Origin: Alphaproteobacteria bacterium
Lineage (GTDB): Bacteria > Pseudomonadota > Alphaproteobacteria > UBA9655
Length of the DNA: 33,799 nucleotides
Direction of reading: 5' to 3'
Assembly: GCA_947457015.1 (NCBI GenBank)
Contig: CANGTV010000013.1
Coordinates: 1-33,799, forward strand
The translations under genes and the position numbers were made by a program. Position 1 is the first letter of the stretch. The number at the start of each line of letters is the position of its first letter. Under the pieces are notes generated by a model. It did not search any database. It had not been told where the DNA came from and saw only the letters and a list, made by a program, of their open reading frames with translations. Positions 16,097 to 23,912 of the stretch are shown here, one piece after another.

Positions 16097-17145
16097 GGGA
16101 CATCCTCTAGCTGCTGAGCTCGGCTCTGTATGGCTTGCTGCTCCTCAAGAGAAAGAGGAATAAGACCTTTTTCGGCCAAGTATGTCATCGCATCTGCAGA
16201 CACAAATTCACGAACATAGGCCGCCCGTGAGGGAGTCATGTCTTTGGTTTTAATATAAAGATAAAGAGGGCGACTTAACGGATACACCCCCTTTTGGATA
16301 GACGAAAAAGACGGAAGAACGCCTTCTATGGGAAGAGCCTGAAGGCGCTCTTTGTTTTGATCATAAAAACTAAAAGTTACAATGCCAACCGTATGGACTG
16401 CATTTAGAACCTTTTGAATGATCAAGTTCTCATTCGCAGGGGCTTCAATATAAGCCCCATCTCGCCTTAAAGAAGACCCGCAAAGCCCCTCTATTTTTTC
16501 CGTCAACACATCGTAAGTTCCAGAGGTAGGGGCTGGCCCCAAAACACGAATCGAATACGCTGGTAAAACAGCCTTAATGACGTTCCACGTTTTATAAGGG
16601 TTGGGAACACACACCGTCTCCTCTAAAACCTTTTCACCAAGTGCCTTATTAATATCTGAAAGAGTCAAGCCAAAGGGGGCCTCTTTTTTATCTTGAATAA
16701 AAACAAGACCATCTTGACCAAGTTTAAACTCCTCAAAAGAAATCCCTTGCGCTTCACACTTTTTCTTTTCCCCTTCCGTAAAAGGACGCGAGGTCATCGC
16801 CCCATCTGGTCCTTGTCGGCTACTACAAAAAAGCTTGATCCCGGCGCCTGTTCCTATGGCCTCAACGAGCGGCGTAGGGTCATAGGTTTTATAATGAAAA
16901 TGCTCTGCAACTGTCGCTGCAAAAGGAAACACAGCCGATGACCCCACGATACGTAGAGGCTCTCTCTCTGCTGTCATCCCCGCTCCCCCATTTGTCATCC
17001 CCGCGAAGGCGGGGATCCAGAAGCCATTCAAGCAGCCTATTATTAATAGCGATATAACACAGAAAACAGATTTTAAATATCCCCTGGATCCCCGCCTTCG
17101 CGGGGATGACAACCGAAAGATGACAACATTATTTAAGATGGACAC
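16093..17145 (-). CDS. pstS: Phosphate-binding protein PstS with a repeat-built export signal
   Basis: Periplasmic substrate-binding protein. The mature part starts near EPLRIVGSSAVFPFAATVAE; it shows GTGAGIKLFC, MTSRPF and the phosphate-loop-like GPAPTSGTYD. The frame extends to 17184, but AGAAGGA five bases before GTG 17143-17145 supports the latter start. The N-terminus is odd. Translated type A repeats flank the hydrophobic core VFCVISLLIIGCL: the first supplies basic residues (RLSSPRRRGSRG), the second supplies WIPAFAG with a possible Ala-x-Ala cleavage site. Alternatively LIIGC is a lipobox. Overlaps pstC by 4 bases; ispB lies just upstream. Confidence 0.9.
   Translation of the reverse strand: MSILNNVVIFRLSSPRRRGSRGYLKSVFCVISLLIIGCLNGFWIPAFAGMTNGGAGMTAEREPLRIVGSSAVFPFAATVAEHFHYKTYDPTPLVEAIGTGAGIKLFCSSRQGPDGAMTSRPFTEGEKKKCEAQGISFEEFKLGQDGLVFIQDKKEAPFGLTLSDINKALGEKVLEETVCVPNPYKTWNVIKAVLPAYSIRVLGPAPTSGTYDVLTEKIEGLCGSSLRRDGAYIEAPANENLIIQKVLNAVHTVGIVTFSFYDQNKERLQALPIEGVLPSFSSIQKGVYPLSRPLYLYIKTKDMTPSRAAYVREFVSADAMTYLAEKGLIPLSLEEQQAIQSRAQQLEDVP
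16973..17110. repeat. Type A repeat pair inside the pstS 5' coding region
   Basis: Arms lie at 16994-17020 and, inverted, at 17084-17110, with an extra half arm (GTCATCCCCGCTCCCC) at 16973. The 63 bases between the arms encode the hydrophobic core of the PstS signal. All copies are in frame in the open reading frame, without stops. Confidence 0.85.
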
Positions 17146-17187
17146 CTTAGTCCTTCTGACAACTGACCACTGCTTACTGATCACTGA

Positions 17188-18186
17188 TCACCCTTCCCGA
17201 TGCAAGGAAAAATAAGCCAAATCTTGAAGCGCCGTTTTAAGGAAAGAATCCGGAAATTTATCTAAACACCCTAAGGCCTCTTTCACAAAATCCTGGGCCA
17301 TATGCTTTGCTCTCAACAGGGCCCCGGATTCTTTTAAAAGCCGAATGGCATGCGCAAGAGCCCCGTCATCTCGAACTCCTCCCTCAAAGGCTTCTTGCCA
17401 AAATGTTCGATCAGCCCCTTTTTCATAAGCAAAAATCACAGGAAGCGTTACTTTCCCTCCTCGAAAATCATCACCGACTCTTTTTCCAAGTTTTTCTTGA
17501 TCCGCTGCATAATCTAAAACGTCATCTATCAGTTGAAAGGCAAGACCCAGTGTATGCCCGAAGTGGGCCAAAGCTTGTCTTTGCTCATCCTCAGCCCCTG
17601 CAACCACAGCCCCCACTTCAGTCGCTGCTGAAAAAAGACGCGCTGTTTTAGCGCTAATTATTTTCAGATACGTTTCTTCAGTGAGCCCCAAGTCATGACT
17701 GGAGGTAAGCTGCATGACTTCCCCTTCTGCAATGGTGGAAGACGCTTTTGACAGAATGGTAAGCACTTCCAACGATCCATCAGCAATCATCAGGTCAAAA
17801 GCACGACTAAAAAGAAAATCCCCGACAAGAACGCTAGACTTATTGCTCCACTTGGCATTGGCGGACATCATCCCTCGCCGTAAGCTGCTTTCATCCACCA
17901 CATCATCATGAAGAAGAGTAGCTGTATGAATAAATTCAACGCAAGCCGCCAGACGAATATGCCTCTCTCCCTCATACCCACAAAGTTCTGCTGCAGCTAT
18001 AGCTAAAAGAGGTCTTAAGCGCTTCCCTCCTAGAGAAATAAGGTATCCCGCAATTTGAGGAATCAACACCACCGGGCTTTGCATTTTTTCAAGAATAGCA
18101 GCATTAACCGCCGCAAGCTGAGGGGCTAAACAAGAAGCTAGTAAGGCAACGCGAGGAGTCTCAGAGGGGAGAGGAGAAAAAATCAT
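17188..18186 (-). CDS. ispB: Polyprenyl diphosphate synthase (octaprenyl type)
   Basis: A trans-isoprenyl diphosphate synthase that makes the long side chain of ubiquinone. The first aspartate-rich motif is in TATLLHDDVVDES with following RRG, and the second in FQLIDDVLDYAAD. The substrate-binding GGKRLRP and the KGGKVTLP-like RGGKVTLPVI are also present. At 332 residues it has the usual length. Product chain length cannot be read from sequence. A UbiH-type hydroxylase is divergently transcribed from the other side of an 85-base gap, consistent with a shared quinone pathway. The pstS gene follows closely on the same strand. Confidence 0.93.
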   Translation of the reverse strand: MIFSPLPSETPRVALLASCLAPQLAAVNAAILEKMQSPVVLIPQIAGYLISLGGKRLRPLLAIAAAELCGYEGERHIRLAACVEFIHTATLLHDDVVDESSLRRGMMSANAKWSNKSSVLVGDFLFSRAFDLMIADGSLEVLTILSKASSTIAEGEVMQLTSSHDLGLTEETYLKIISAKTARLFSAATEVGAVVAGAEDEQRQALAHFGHTLGLAFQLIDDVLDYAADQEKLGKRVGDDFRGGKVTLPVIFAYEKGADRTFWQEAFEGGVRDDGALAHAIRLLKESGALLRAKHMAQDFVKEALGCLDKFPDSFLKTALQDLAYFSLHREG

Positions 18187-18227
18187 CAGGGGTTTATTTC
18201 CTAAGCTTGCTTTTAAGCATTAACTTA

Positions 18228-18240
18228 CCCTAATTTAGGG
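18228..18240. promoter_or_regulatory. Perfect palindrome between ispB and the UbiH-type gene
   Basis: CCCTAATTTAGGG is a 13-base palindrome with a single central base. It lies in the divergent 85-base gap, about 42 bases from the ispB start and 31 from the hydroxylase start, where an operator for both promoters could sit. It could instead be a short hairpin. No matching copy was noticed elsewhere. Confidence 0.25.
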
Positions 18241-18271
18241 GCGAGATTCTAGTAGAAAAGAAAGTAGTTTC

Positions 18272-19426
18272 ATGCCAGACGTTCTTATTATCGGAAATGG
18301 GATCACCGGAGGAACACTCGCCTGTGCTCTTGCTCAAAAGGGACTTGAGGTCGTTGTAGTAGACCAATACCCTCCTCAGGTTCATCTTCCTTCCGATGGA
18401 AAATCTTTTGCTCTCTCTCGCAGTTCTCACGCGCTCTTCTCAGCCTTAGGCATTTGGCAAGACTTAAACGAAATAACCCCCATCACAACCATTCATACCT
18501 CTGATGGTGTTCTTCCTCAATGGGTTGACTACACCGAAGAGGATGTACAGGGAGGTCCCTTAGGTTATGTGGTGGATAGCATGCTTTTAAAATCTAAAAT
18601 TCTAGAGCATGTTTTATCATATCAAAACATCACCCTTCATGCGCCAACCTTAGTTGCGCACTTAGAAAGAACATCCTCACATACACTCGTTAAAACAAGT
18701 CAAGGGACGGTTCTCAAAGCGCCCCTTTGCATTGCAAGCGATGGGCGCTTCTCAACCATAAGAGACGGGGCAAACATCCCTCTCATCAAGTGGAATTATG
18801 ACCAAACAGCGATTGTATGTAACATGGGGCACACCCTTCCTCATCACAATCAAGCATTTGAACATTTTCTCCCTTCAGGGCCCCTTGCCTTTGTGCCGCG
18901 TCCAGGGAATGAGTCGGGCTTGATATGGTCTATTGAAAAGGAAAAGGCACCCTGCCTTCTCTCCCTCTCTCCAGAAGATTTTGCCGAGGAAGTCCAGGCT
19001 CATTTCGGACCGTCTTTAGGAACCTTTACTCTTGCAAGCGACCGGTGGAGTTATCCCTTAAGCGTCTGTCTGCCAAAACGATTCATAGACACGCGTCTTG
19101 CTCTTCTAGGGGACGCCGCCCATACCTTTCATCCTGTGGCGGGGCAAGGCCTGAATGTAGGCCTTCGGGATGTGGCTACCCTTGCAGAGCTTATGGGTGA
19201 AGCTGCCTCTCTAGGCCTTGATCTTGGATCACCTCACGTGCTGGAGCGTTACCAAAAAAGACGCCGAACGGACATCCTCTCCATGACCTTTTTAACCGAT
19301 GGGATTGTGCGCGCTTTCTCCACCCAAAGCCGTCTCATGGCGCGTGCACGCTCTCTTGGCTTTGGAGCTGTCAACCATTGCACTCCCTTGAAGAATTTTA
19401 TGATTCGCCATGCGATGGGCGTCTAG
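18272..19426 (+). CDS. UbiH/UbiF/Coq6-family FAD-dependent hydroxylase
   Basis: A flavoprotein monooxygenase that hydroxylates the aromatic ring during ubiquinone synthesis. The FAD-binding GNGITGG is at 8-14 after a short strand, and the second FAD motif is LLGDAAHTFHPVAGQGLNVG (GDAAH at 280-284). The latter is diagnostic of the UbiH/Coq6 group. Length 384 is normal. The ring position attacked (C5, C1 or C6) cannot be assigned from motifs. Divergent from ispB. Its 3' end overlaps the end of the convergent ccmF-ccmH frame by 29 bases. Confidence 0.88.
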   Translation: MPDVLIIGNGITGGTLACALAQKGLEVVVVDQYPPQVHLPSDGKSFALSRSSHALFSALGIWQDLNEITPITTIHTSDGVLPQWVDYTEEDVQGGPLGYVVDSMLLKSKILEHVLSYQNITLHAPTLVAHLERTSSHTLVKTSQGTVLKAPLCIASDGRFSTIRDGANIPLIKWNYDQTAIVCNMGHTLPHHNQAFEHFLPSGPLAFVPRPGNESGLIWSIEKEKAPCLLSLSPEDFAEEVQAHFGPSLGTFTLASDRWSYPLSVCLPKRFIDTRLALLGDAAHTFHPVAGQGLNVGLRDVATLAELMGEAASLGLDLGSPHVLERYQKRRRTDILSMTFLTDGIVRAFSTQSRLMARARSLGFGAVNHCTPLKNFMIRHAMGV

Positions 19427-19733
19427 CTCTCCACAAAACACCTAGAAGAACACAAGCAAAAAGCCCAAAAGGAGCAAGCCACAAAAAAAACGTATGGCTT
19501 TCAAAAGGGGGGCGAAAGAGGATTTCATCTCCATAAAGAGACCGTAATTGCCCTCGAATTGTTTCTTCTGACTCTCCTTTTTGCAAGCGATCTACAATAA
19601 AGGCTTTGAGTACTTCGGATTCAGGCGCTGATGAATCTACAATGGATTGGCCTAAACACACAGGGCATCGCACTTCTTGGGCAAGAACATGTGCTTTTTG
19701 ATGAAGTGAATCAGCTTGTAGACCCACCGTCAT
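19398..19733 (-). CDS. ccmH: CcmH moiety at the 3' end of the fused frame
   Basis: The C-terminal part of the fused frame is a complete CcmH/NrfF-type domain: EVRCPVCLGQSIVDSSAPES with redox cysteines 693 and 696 (fused numbering), the helices VDRLQKGESEETIRGQL and SLYGDEILFRPPF, and one C-terminal membrane helix. CcmH presents reduced apocytochrome to CcmF. A normal CcmH has its own signal peptide; here that position is taken by repeat-encoded NWVASSLTLLAMTVGLQA, which is hydrophobic enough to serve as an anchor or signal. The range given begins at the in-frame ATG 19731-19733; a separate start further upstream is also possible. Confidence 0.7.
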   Translation of the reverse strand: MTVGLQADSLHQKAHVLAQEVRCPVCLGQSIVDSSAPESEVLKAFIVDRLQKGESEETIRGQLRSLYGDEILFRPPFESHTFFLWLAPFGLFACVLLGVLWRARRPSHGES

Positions 19734-21740
19734 TGCGAGGAGCGTCAGCGACGAAGCAACCCAGTTCTTTGTTTTTGTCTCTGGGTTGCTTCTCTTCCTT
19801 CGGAAGCTCGCAATGACACTTTTCCGAGCAAAAGAAACCACTGCCCCCAAAACCATCAACGCTCCCCCTGCCCAAATCCAAGGCGCAAGGGGAATTGATG
19901 AAGCACGAACAAGCCACCTCCCCTCTCCCTGATAAGGTCCTAAAGTCACATAAAGATCCCGGAAGCCATTCGTTCCGATAGCAGTTTCACTTAAAAGGGA
20001 ATTTTGTGGTTGATATAGTCTTTTCTCAGGAGTTAAAAGGCCTCCTGGATACCTCAACGTTGCCCTTTCATAAAGATAAGTGGGGGTACGCCCTTGAGTC
20101 ACATCTTGAAGCGTTAAATCAATGCCTCCCACTTGAAAACTCTCTTGAACACCTAAAATCTTGCTTTCATCTTTCCGAAAGCCTCCCCCTCCACTCACCC
20201 CTAAAAGAGACACAGCAACCCCCATATGAGCCAGACACGCCCCTAAGGAGAGGCGCTTTCCAAGAAAAGCCGCAACCGTTCCGCTCATCACCCACAGCCC
20301 AAGGCCAATCCCTATAAGAGCTAAAAGCGATGCAGGATAAAGGAAATAGAGAACTAAAGTCATAGCCCCCAACGTGGCCGTTAAGGGGGCCATAAGGAGA
20401 GGAAGCAGTGGTTCTTTTTTTTCTCTTAACACCCCCCCAAAGGGAATTAAAAAAAACAGAGGAATCATCAACGGAATAAAGGTTCTTTCAAAATAAGGGG
20501 CTCCAATGGAAAGGGTTCCTTCACTCCATAAAGGATACAGCGTCCCAAGAAGAAGTGTGGCAAGGGCAACAGCAAGGAAAAGGGAGTTTAATAACAGCGT
20601 TCCCTCTCGAGAAAACAAAGATAAAGGGGCACTGTGAAGGCGCAGCCCTCTCCACGTCCACATAAAAAAGGCAACCCCCATAATTCCTCCGATGAGGGCC
20701 AAGATAAAAAGTCCTCTCCCGGGGTCATCTGCAAAAGAATGAACAGACGTGATAAGCCCTGAGCGCACCAAAAATGTCCCAAAAAGACTGAGCCCAAAGG
20801 TTACAAGACTTAAAAACAGACCCCACCGATAGAGCTTACCCGTCAAAAGTGTATGAAGAAGGGCTGTCCCTGCAAGCCAAGGCATAAGCGACACGTTTTC
20901 AACGGGATCCCAAAACCACCACCCTCCCCACCCTAGTTCATAATAAGCCCACCAGCTGCCGAGTGTAACACCAGCCGTCAACGCTCCCCAAGCAAACAAC
21001 ACCCAAGGCCGCACAAGAAGGGCCCATTCTTTTCCGTCTTCTTTCCCCCATAGAGCAGCCAACGCTAAGGAAAAAGGAGCGGAGAAACCTACATATCCCA
21101 CGTAAAGAAAAGGAGGATGAAAAAGCAACCCTCTGTCTTGCAAAAGTGGATTTAAAGACTGCCCTTCAGGAAGAGCAAAAGGAAGAGCTCCAAACGGATT
21201 TGAGGTCATCCATAGAAACACCAAAAACAAAACCGTCAGAAGTCCTTGAAAAACAAGGGCTCTTCCCCTCACCAAAGAAGAGGGAAGAAAAGCCGCCAAG
21301 GCTCCTCCCATGCCCGATAAAATCAAGACGAAAAGAAGGAGAGACCCCTCATGGTTTCCCCAGGTGGCTGCCAACCGATAATACCAAGGCAATTGGGTGT
21401 GATTATGCAAGGCCACAATAAGAAGAGAAAAATCACATAAGAAGAAGGCTACAAGAAGCGTTAGAAACGCAGCCCCCACAAAGCCCCCTTGCATAAAGGC
21501 GGCTGTTCGACCAAGAGCGAGCCATTTAGTCCGTTGCTGTTGCGTTTCTTTCTTATCCCCCCTCTCTCTCTTGTCATCCCCGCGAAGGCGGGGCTCCAGA
21601 AGACAGCCTTCCTGAATCCCCGCCTTCGCGGAGATGACAGCACAAGACCACCGACACACCCCAAAAAAAGACGCCACTACCTGCACACACCCAAATCCAA
21701 AGGCCAGTGCTAAAAAAAAGTTTCCAAATTCACTTAGCAT
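19398..21740 (-). CDS. ccmF: CcmF fused in frame to CcmH (cytochrome c maturation)
   Basis: One uninterrupted frame of about 780 codons. The first ~640 residues are CcmF, the membrane heme-ligation component of system I: it has the WWD heme motif GGWWFWDPVENVSLMPW near residue 275, the motif AATWGNHEGSLLL and many membrane helices. The rest is CcmH. Two repeat elements lie inside: type A (residues about 36-57) enlarges the loop between helices 1 and 2, and type C joins CcmF to CcmH. Start taken as ATG 21738-21740, overlapping the ccmE stop; a GTG lies one codon upstream. ccmG, usually found between ccmF and ccmH, is absent. Whether the product is one polypeptide is unknown. Confidence 0.88.
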   Translation of the reverse strand: MLSEFGNFFLALAFGFGCVQVVASFFGVCRWSCAVISAKAGIQEGCLLEPRLRGDDKRERGDKKETQQQRTKWLALGRTAAFMQGGFVGAAFLTLLVAFFLCDFSLLIVALHNHTQLPWYYRLAATWGNHEGSLLLFVLILSGMGGALAAFLPSSLVRGRALVFQGLLTVLFLVFLWMTSNPFGALPFALPEGQSLNPLLQDRGLLFHPPFLYVGYVGFSAPFSLALAALWGKEDGKEWALLVRPWVLFAWGALTAGVTLGSWWAYYELGWGGWWFWDPVENVSLMPWLAGTALLHTLLTGKLYRWGLFLSLVTFGLSLFGTFLVRSGLITSVHSFADDPGRGLFILALIGGIMGVAFFMWTWRGLRLHSAPLSLFSREGTLLLNSLFLAVALATLLLGTLYPLWSEGTLSIGAPYFERTFIPLMIPLFFLIPFGGVLREKKEPLLPLLMAPLTATLGAMTLVLYFLYPASLLALIGIGLGLWVMSGTVAAFLGKRLSLGACLAHMGVAVSLLGVSGGGGFRKDESKILGVQESFQVGGIDLTLQDVTQGRTPTYLYERATLRYPGGLLTPEKRLYQPQNSLLSETAIGTNGFRDLYVTLGPYQGEGRWLVRASSIPLAPWIWAGGALMVLGAVVSFARKSVIASFRRKRSNPETKTKNWVASSLTLLAMTVGLQADSLHQKAHVLAQEVRCPVCLGQSIVDSSAPESEVLKAFIVDRLQKGESEETIRGQLRSLYGDEILFRPPFESHTFFLWLAPFGLFACVLLGVLWRARRPSHGES
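19729..19817. repeat. Type C repeat pair at the ccmF-ccmH junction
   Basis: Left arm GTCATTGCGAGGAGCGTCAG continuing CGACGAAGCAACCCAG; the inverted arm CTGGGTTGCTTC through CTCGCAATGAC ends at 19817. The 89 bases are read through without a stop on the minus strand and link the two ccm coding regions. Confidence 0.85.
21573..21638. repeat. Type A repeat pair in frame within ccmF
   Basis: Compact pair of type A arms (21573-21599 and 21611-21638, with small mismatches). The 66 bases add exactly 22 codons to ccmF (VISAKAGIQ ... LEPRLRGDD) between the first and second membrane helices. Confidence 0.88.
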
Positions 21741-22153
21741 CACTCCCTCTTCAACCGATCGGCCACCTCTTTCGGCATATAGGTTTCGTCATGTTTTGCA
21801 AGAACGATCTCTGCACGAAAAAGAGTGGGATCTTGAAGATAGCCTTCGGCCACAATGCCTTGCCCTTCTCGAAAAAGATCGGGCAAAATACCACTATAAA
21901 TAACCTTAAGAGTATTTTTTTGATCCGTAAGGAAAAATCGGGCTGTCTCCCCCTCGCGCTTTACAGAACGAGGTTTCACAATGCCCCCAACACGAATACG
22001 TTTTTCTCGATGAATATACTTTTGCTGTAGCTCGGAGGGGGTGTAAAAAAACACAAGGTTGTCTCGAAGACTTGTGAGGATAAAGAAGCTCGCTAACCCA
22101 AATCCCATCAGCGCTCCTGAAATCAAGACAAGCCGCTGGTGCTTAGGTTTCAT
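21740..22153 (-). CDS. ccmE: Heme chaperone CcmE
   Basis: Membrane-anchored periplasmic protein that carries heme covalently from CcmC to CcmF. One N-terminal helix (LVLISGALMGFGLASFFIL) is followed by an OB-fold domain. The heme-binding site is H121 in LAKHDETYMP, with Y125 as axial ligand. I choose ATG 22151-22153 (137 residues), inside the end of ccmD, with AGGGGA about 10 bases upstream, over a GTG three codons earlier. Its stop overlaps the ccmF ATG. Confidence 0.95.
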   Translation of the reverse strand: MKPKHQRLVLISGALMGFGLASFFILTSLRDNLVFFYTPSELQQKYIHREKRIRVGGIVKPRSVKREGETARFFLTDQKNTLKVIYSGILPDLFREGQGIVAEGYLQDPTLFRAEIVLAKHDETYMPKEVADRLKRE

Positions 22154-22262
22154 GCTCCCCACTTCCCCTGAAGATCACCCATCCTAAAAGGCCAACAAGT
22201 CCCATAATACTCAGACCATATGATCCTAAAATATAAATAAGATGGGGGGTAGAGAGGCTCAT
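22143..22262 (-). CDS. ccmD: CcmD, small heme exporter subunit
   Basis: A 39-residue protein, MSLSTPHLIYILGSYGLSIM and onward, with a single membrane helix and a short charged tail ending GSGEHET. Size, the HLIYILGSYG opening and position between ccmC and ccmE identify it as CcmD, which helps release holo-CcmE from the CcmC complex. The open frame extends further upstream only through repeat DNA. The start at 22260-22262 overlaps the ccmC stop and the end overlaps ccmE. Confidence 0.88.
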   Translation of the reverse strand: MSLSTPHLIYILGSYGLSIMGLVGLLGWVIFRGSGEHET

Positions 22263-23089
22263 GATATACTTTTTTTCGTCATTGCGAGGGAGCGCAGCGA
22301 CCCCGGCAACCCAGAAGACTGGGTTGCTTCGCTTCGCTCGCAATGACGTTGAGAAAATACCTTCCTCCGTCTTAACTCCGTTCTGGCTCTTAAAATAAAG
22401 ACACCGATGAAGTAAAAGAAATACGCCCCTGCCATGAAAAGAAGAGGCGGGAGCATCGTGGAATGAAGGGACGGCGCTCCAAACTTCATTACGCTAGCGG
22501 ACTGATGAAGTGTATTCCACCACTCAACCGACCCCTTCACAATAGGAAGATTAATAGCCCCCACAAGGGCGCAGTAGGACGCTATCCGCCTAGAATAAGT
22601 TTTATAGAGAATCCAATAAAAACCATACAGAAGAAAAAGAATAAAAACGGACGTCAACCGGGCATCCCACTCCCAAAAAGTCCCCCACATGGGTTTGCCC
22701 CAAAGAGCCCCTGTCAGAAGGCTTAAGCTTGTAAAAACCATCCCAATTGGCACAGCACTAATGGCGAAAATCTCTGCCAAGGGATGACGCCAGATGAGGG
22801 CAAAAAAGCTCATCAGCGTTAAAAAACCATAAACAAGAAGCGCCATCCAAGAAGCAGGCACGTGAACATACATAATGCGCACAGCCTCTCCCTGTTGATA
22901 ATCAGCAGGTGACGCCACAAGACCCAGATAAAGGCCTATGGCAAACAAAAGCCCTGTCAGCGTAAACGTGAGAGGCAAAACCGCCTTAGCTAGTTTAAAG
23001 AAAACTCGAGGACGCGCCAGGGTATGCCAAGAAGGGAGAAGCTTTCGGCGACCCTTGAATCGCAGGAATAATAATCGAGTGTAAGACAT
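22259..23089 (-). CDS. ccmC: CcmC heme transport protein with repeat-derived C-terminal tail
   Basis: Integral membrane protein that loads heme onto CcmE. Six helices; the tryptophan-rich heme motif is GTFWEWDARLTS, and conserved histidine regions are MYVHVPASW and APSLHSTML. The family core ends near FILRARTELRRRK. The last roughly 28 residues (RHCERSEATQSSGLPGSLRS, then LAMTKKSIS) are a translated type C repeat, making the protein 276 residues rather than about 245. The N-terminus is also some 20 residues longer than usual, but no better start is seen. A promoter-like TTGCAA, 16 bases, TATATT ends only 9 bases before the ATG, so the message may be nearly leaderless. Confidence 0.93.
   Translation of the reverse strand: MSYTRLLFLRFKGRRKLLPSWHTLARPRVFFKLAKAVLPLTFTLTGLLFAIGLYLGLVASPADYQQGEAVRIMYVHVPASWMALLVYGFLTLMSFFALIWRHPLAEIFAISAVPIGMVFTSLSLLTGALWGKPMWGTFWEWDARLTSVFILFLLYGFYWILYKTYSRRIASYCALVGAINLPIVKGSVEWWNTLHQSASVMKFGAPSLHSTMLPPLLFMAGAYFFYFIGVFILRARTELRRRKVFSQRHCERSEATQSSGLPGSLRSLAMTKKSIS
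22278..22347. repeat. Type C repeat pair at the end of ccmC
   Basis: GTCATTGCGAGGGAGCGCAG at the left and the inverted GGGTTGCTTCGCTTCGCTCG plus CAATGAC at the right. It is translated in frame as the CcmC tail and lies just ahead of the ccmD start. Confidence 0.85.
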
Positions 23090-23163
23090 CGTGACAAAAT
23101 ATACCTAAAATCTCCTCTTTTGCAAAGAGTAATCACAGACAAATAAATGGTGCCCCCTCAGCT

Positions 23164-23213
23164 TCAGATGGCCAATCGGAAAGTTTGACTTATGTAAAAA
23201 ATCTCTATATAAG
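23164..23213 (+). promoter_or_regulatory. Predicted peroxiredoxin promoter with conserved upstream box
   Basis: -35 TTGACT (23185-23190), 17-base spacer, -10 TATAAG (23208-23213), followed by an untranslated leader of roughly 100 bases. The box at 23164-23191 contains ATGGCCAATCGGAAAGTTTG and overlaps the -35; it matches the lipA promoter box at 25 of 28 positions. Position and conservation suggest a regulator binding site. Confidence 0.6.
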
Positions 23214-23324
23214 TAATAATATAAAGTAGAGAAGTGTTTCTCTCTCGTATTATTCCTCGCCTTTGTCCTAGCTTTGACTTTCTGGAATCCTTACGAGCTC
23301 AATTTATAATCAAAGGAGAAGAAA

Positions 23325-23912
23325 ATGAGTGTACTGGTTGGAAAAGAAGCCCCGTCTTTTAAAGCAAAATGTGTTATTAAAACTGACGTTGAAGATATCG
23401 ACCTCAAAGACTTTCGGGGGAAGTACGTTATCTTGTTCTTCTATCCGTTGGACTTCACCTTTGTTTGCCCTACGGAGCTTCATGCTTTCCAAGAACGCTT
23501 GGACGACTTCTCAAAAAGTGACTGCGTTGTTCTTGGCTGTAGCGTCGATAGCCATTTTTCTCATCTCGCATGGTTGAACACTCCTAAAGAAAAAGGGGGC
23601 ATTCAAGGCGTCAGCTATGGTCTCGTATCCGATCTAGGAGGACACATCGCAAAAGCGTATGATGTTTTAAATCCGGACGGTATTGCTTATAGAGGTCTTT
23701 TTCTCATTGATCGCGAAGGAGTTGTGCGCCATCAGGTCGTCAATGATCTTCCTCTGGGAAGAAGTGTGGAAGAAGCCTTGCGCATGCTTCACGCCCTTCA
23801 ACATACAGAACAGCATGGAGAAGTTTGCCCTGCCAACTGGAAGCAAGGGGTTCCCGCAATTAAAACAACGACAGAAAGTGTCGTTGAATACTTATTAGCT
23901 GCAAATGGGTAA
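23325..23912 (+). CDS. Typical 2-Cys peroxiredoxin (AhpC/Prx1 type)
   Basis: Thiol peroxidase that reduces hydrogen peroxide and organic or nitrogen peroxides. The peroxidatic cysteine is C48 in DFTFVCPTE, and the resolving cysteine C168 in HGEVCPANW near the C-terminus, as in typical 2-Cys enzymes. 195 residues is the standard size. A strong AAAGGAG ribosome site lies ahead of ATG 23325, and a good promoter is visible. No ahpF or thioredoxin gene is adjacent, so the reductant is unknown. The 3' end overlaps the HAD phosphatase frame by 8 bases. Confidence 0.95.
   Translation: MSVLVGKEAPSFKAKCVIKTDVEDIDLKDFRGKYVILFFYPLDFTFVCPTELHAFQERLDDFSKSDCVVLGCSVDSHFSHLAWLNTPKEKGGIQGVSYGLVSDLGGHIAKAYDVLNPDGIAYRGLFLIDREGVVRHQVVNDLPLGRSVEEALRMLHALQHTEQHGEVCPANWKQGVPAIKTTTESVVEYLLAANG

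Noticed and set aside
22263-22343. N-terminal extension of ccmD
   Set aside because: It is repeat DNA shared with the ccmC tail; CcmD is normally about 40 residues, matching the inner ATG.
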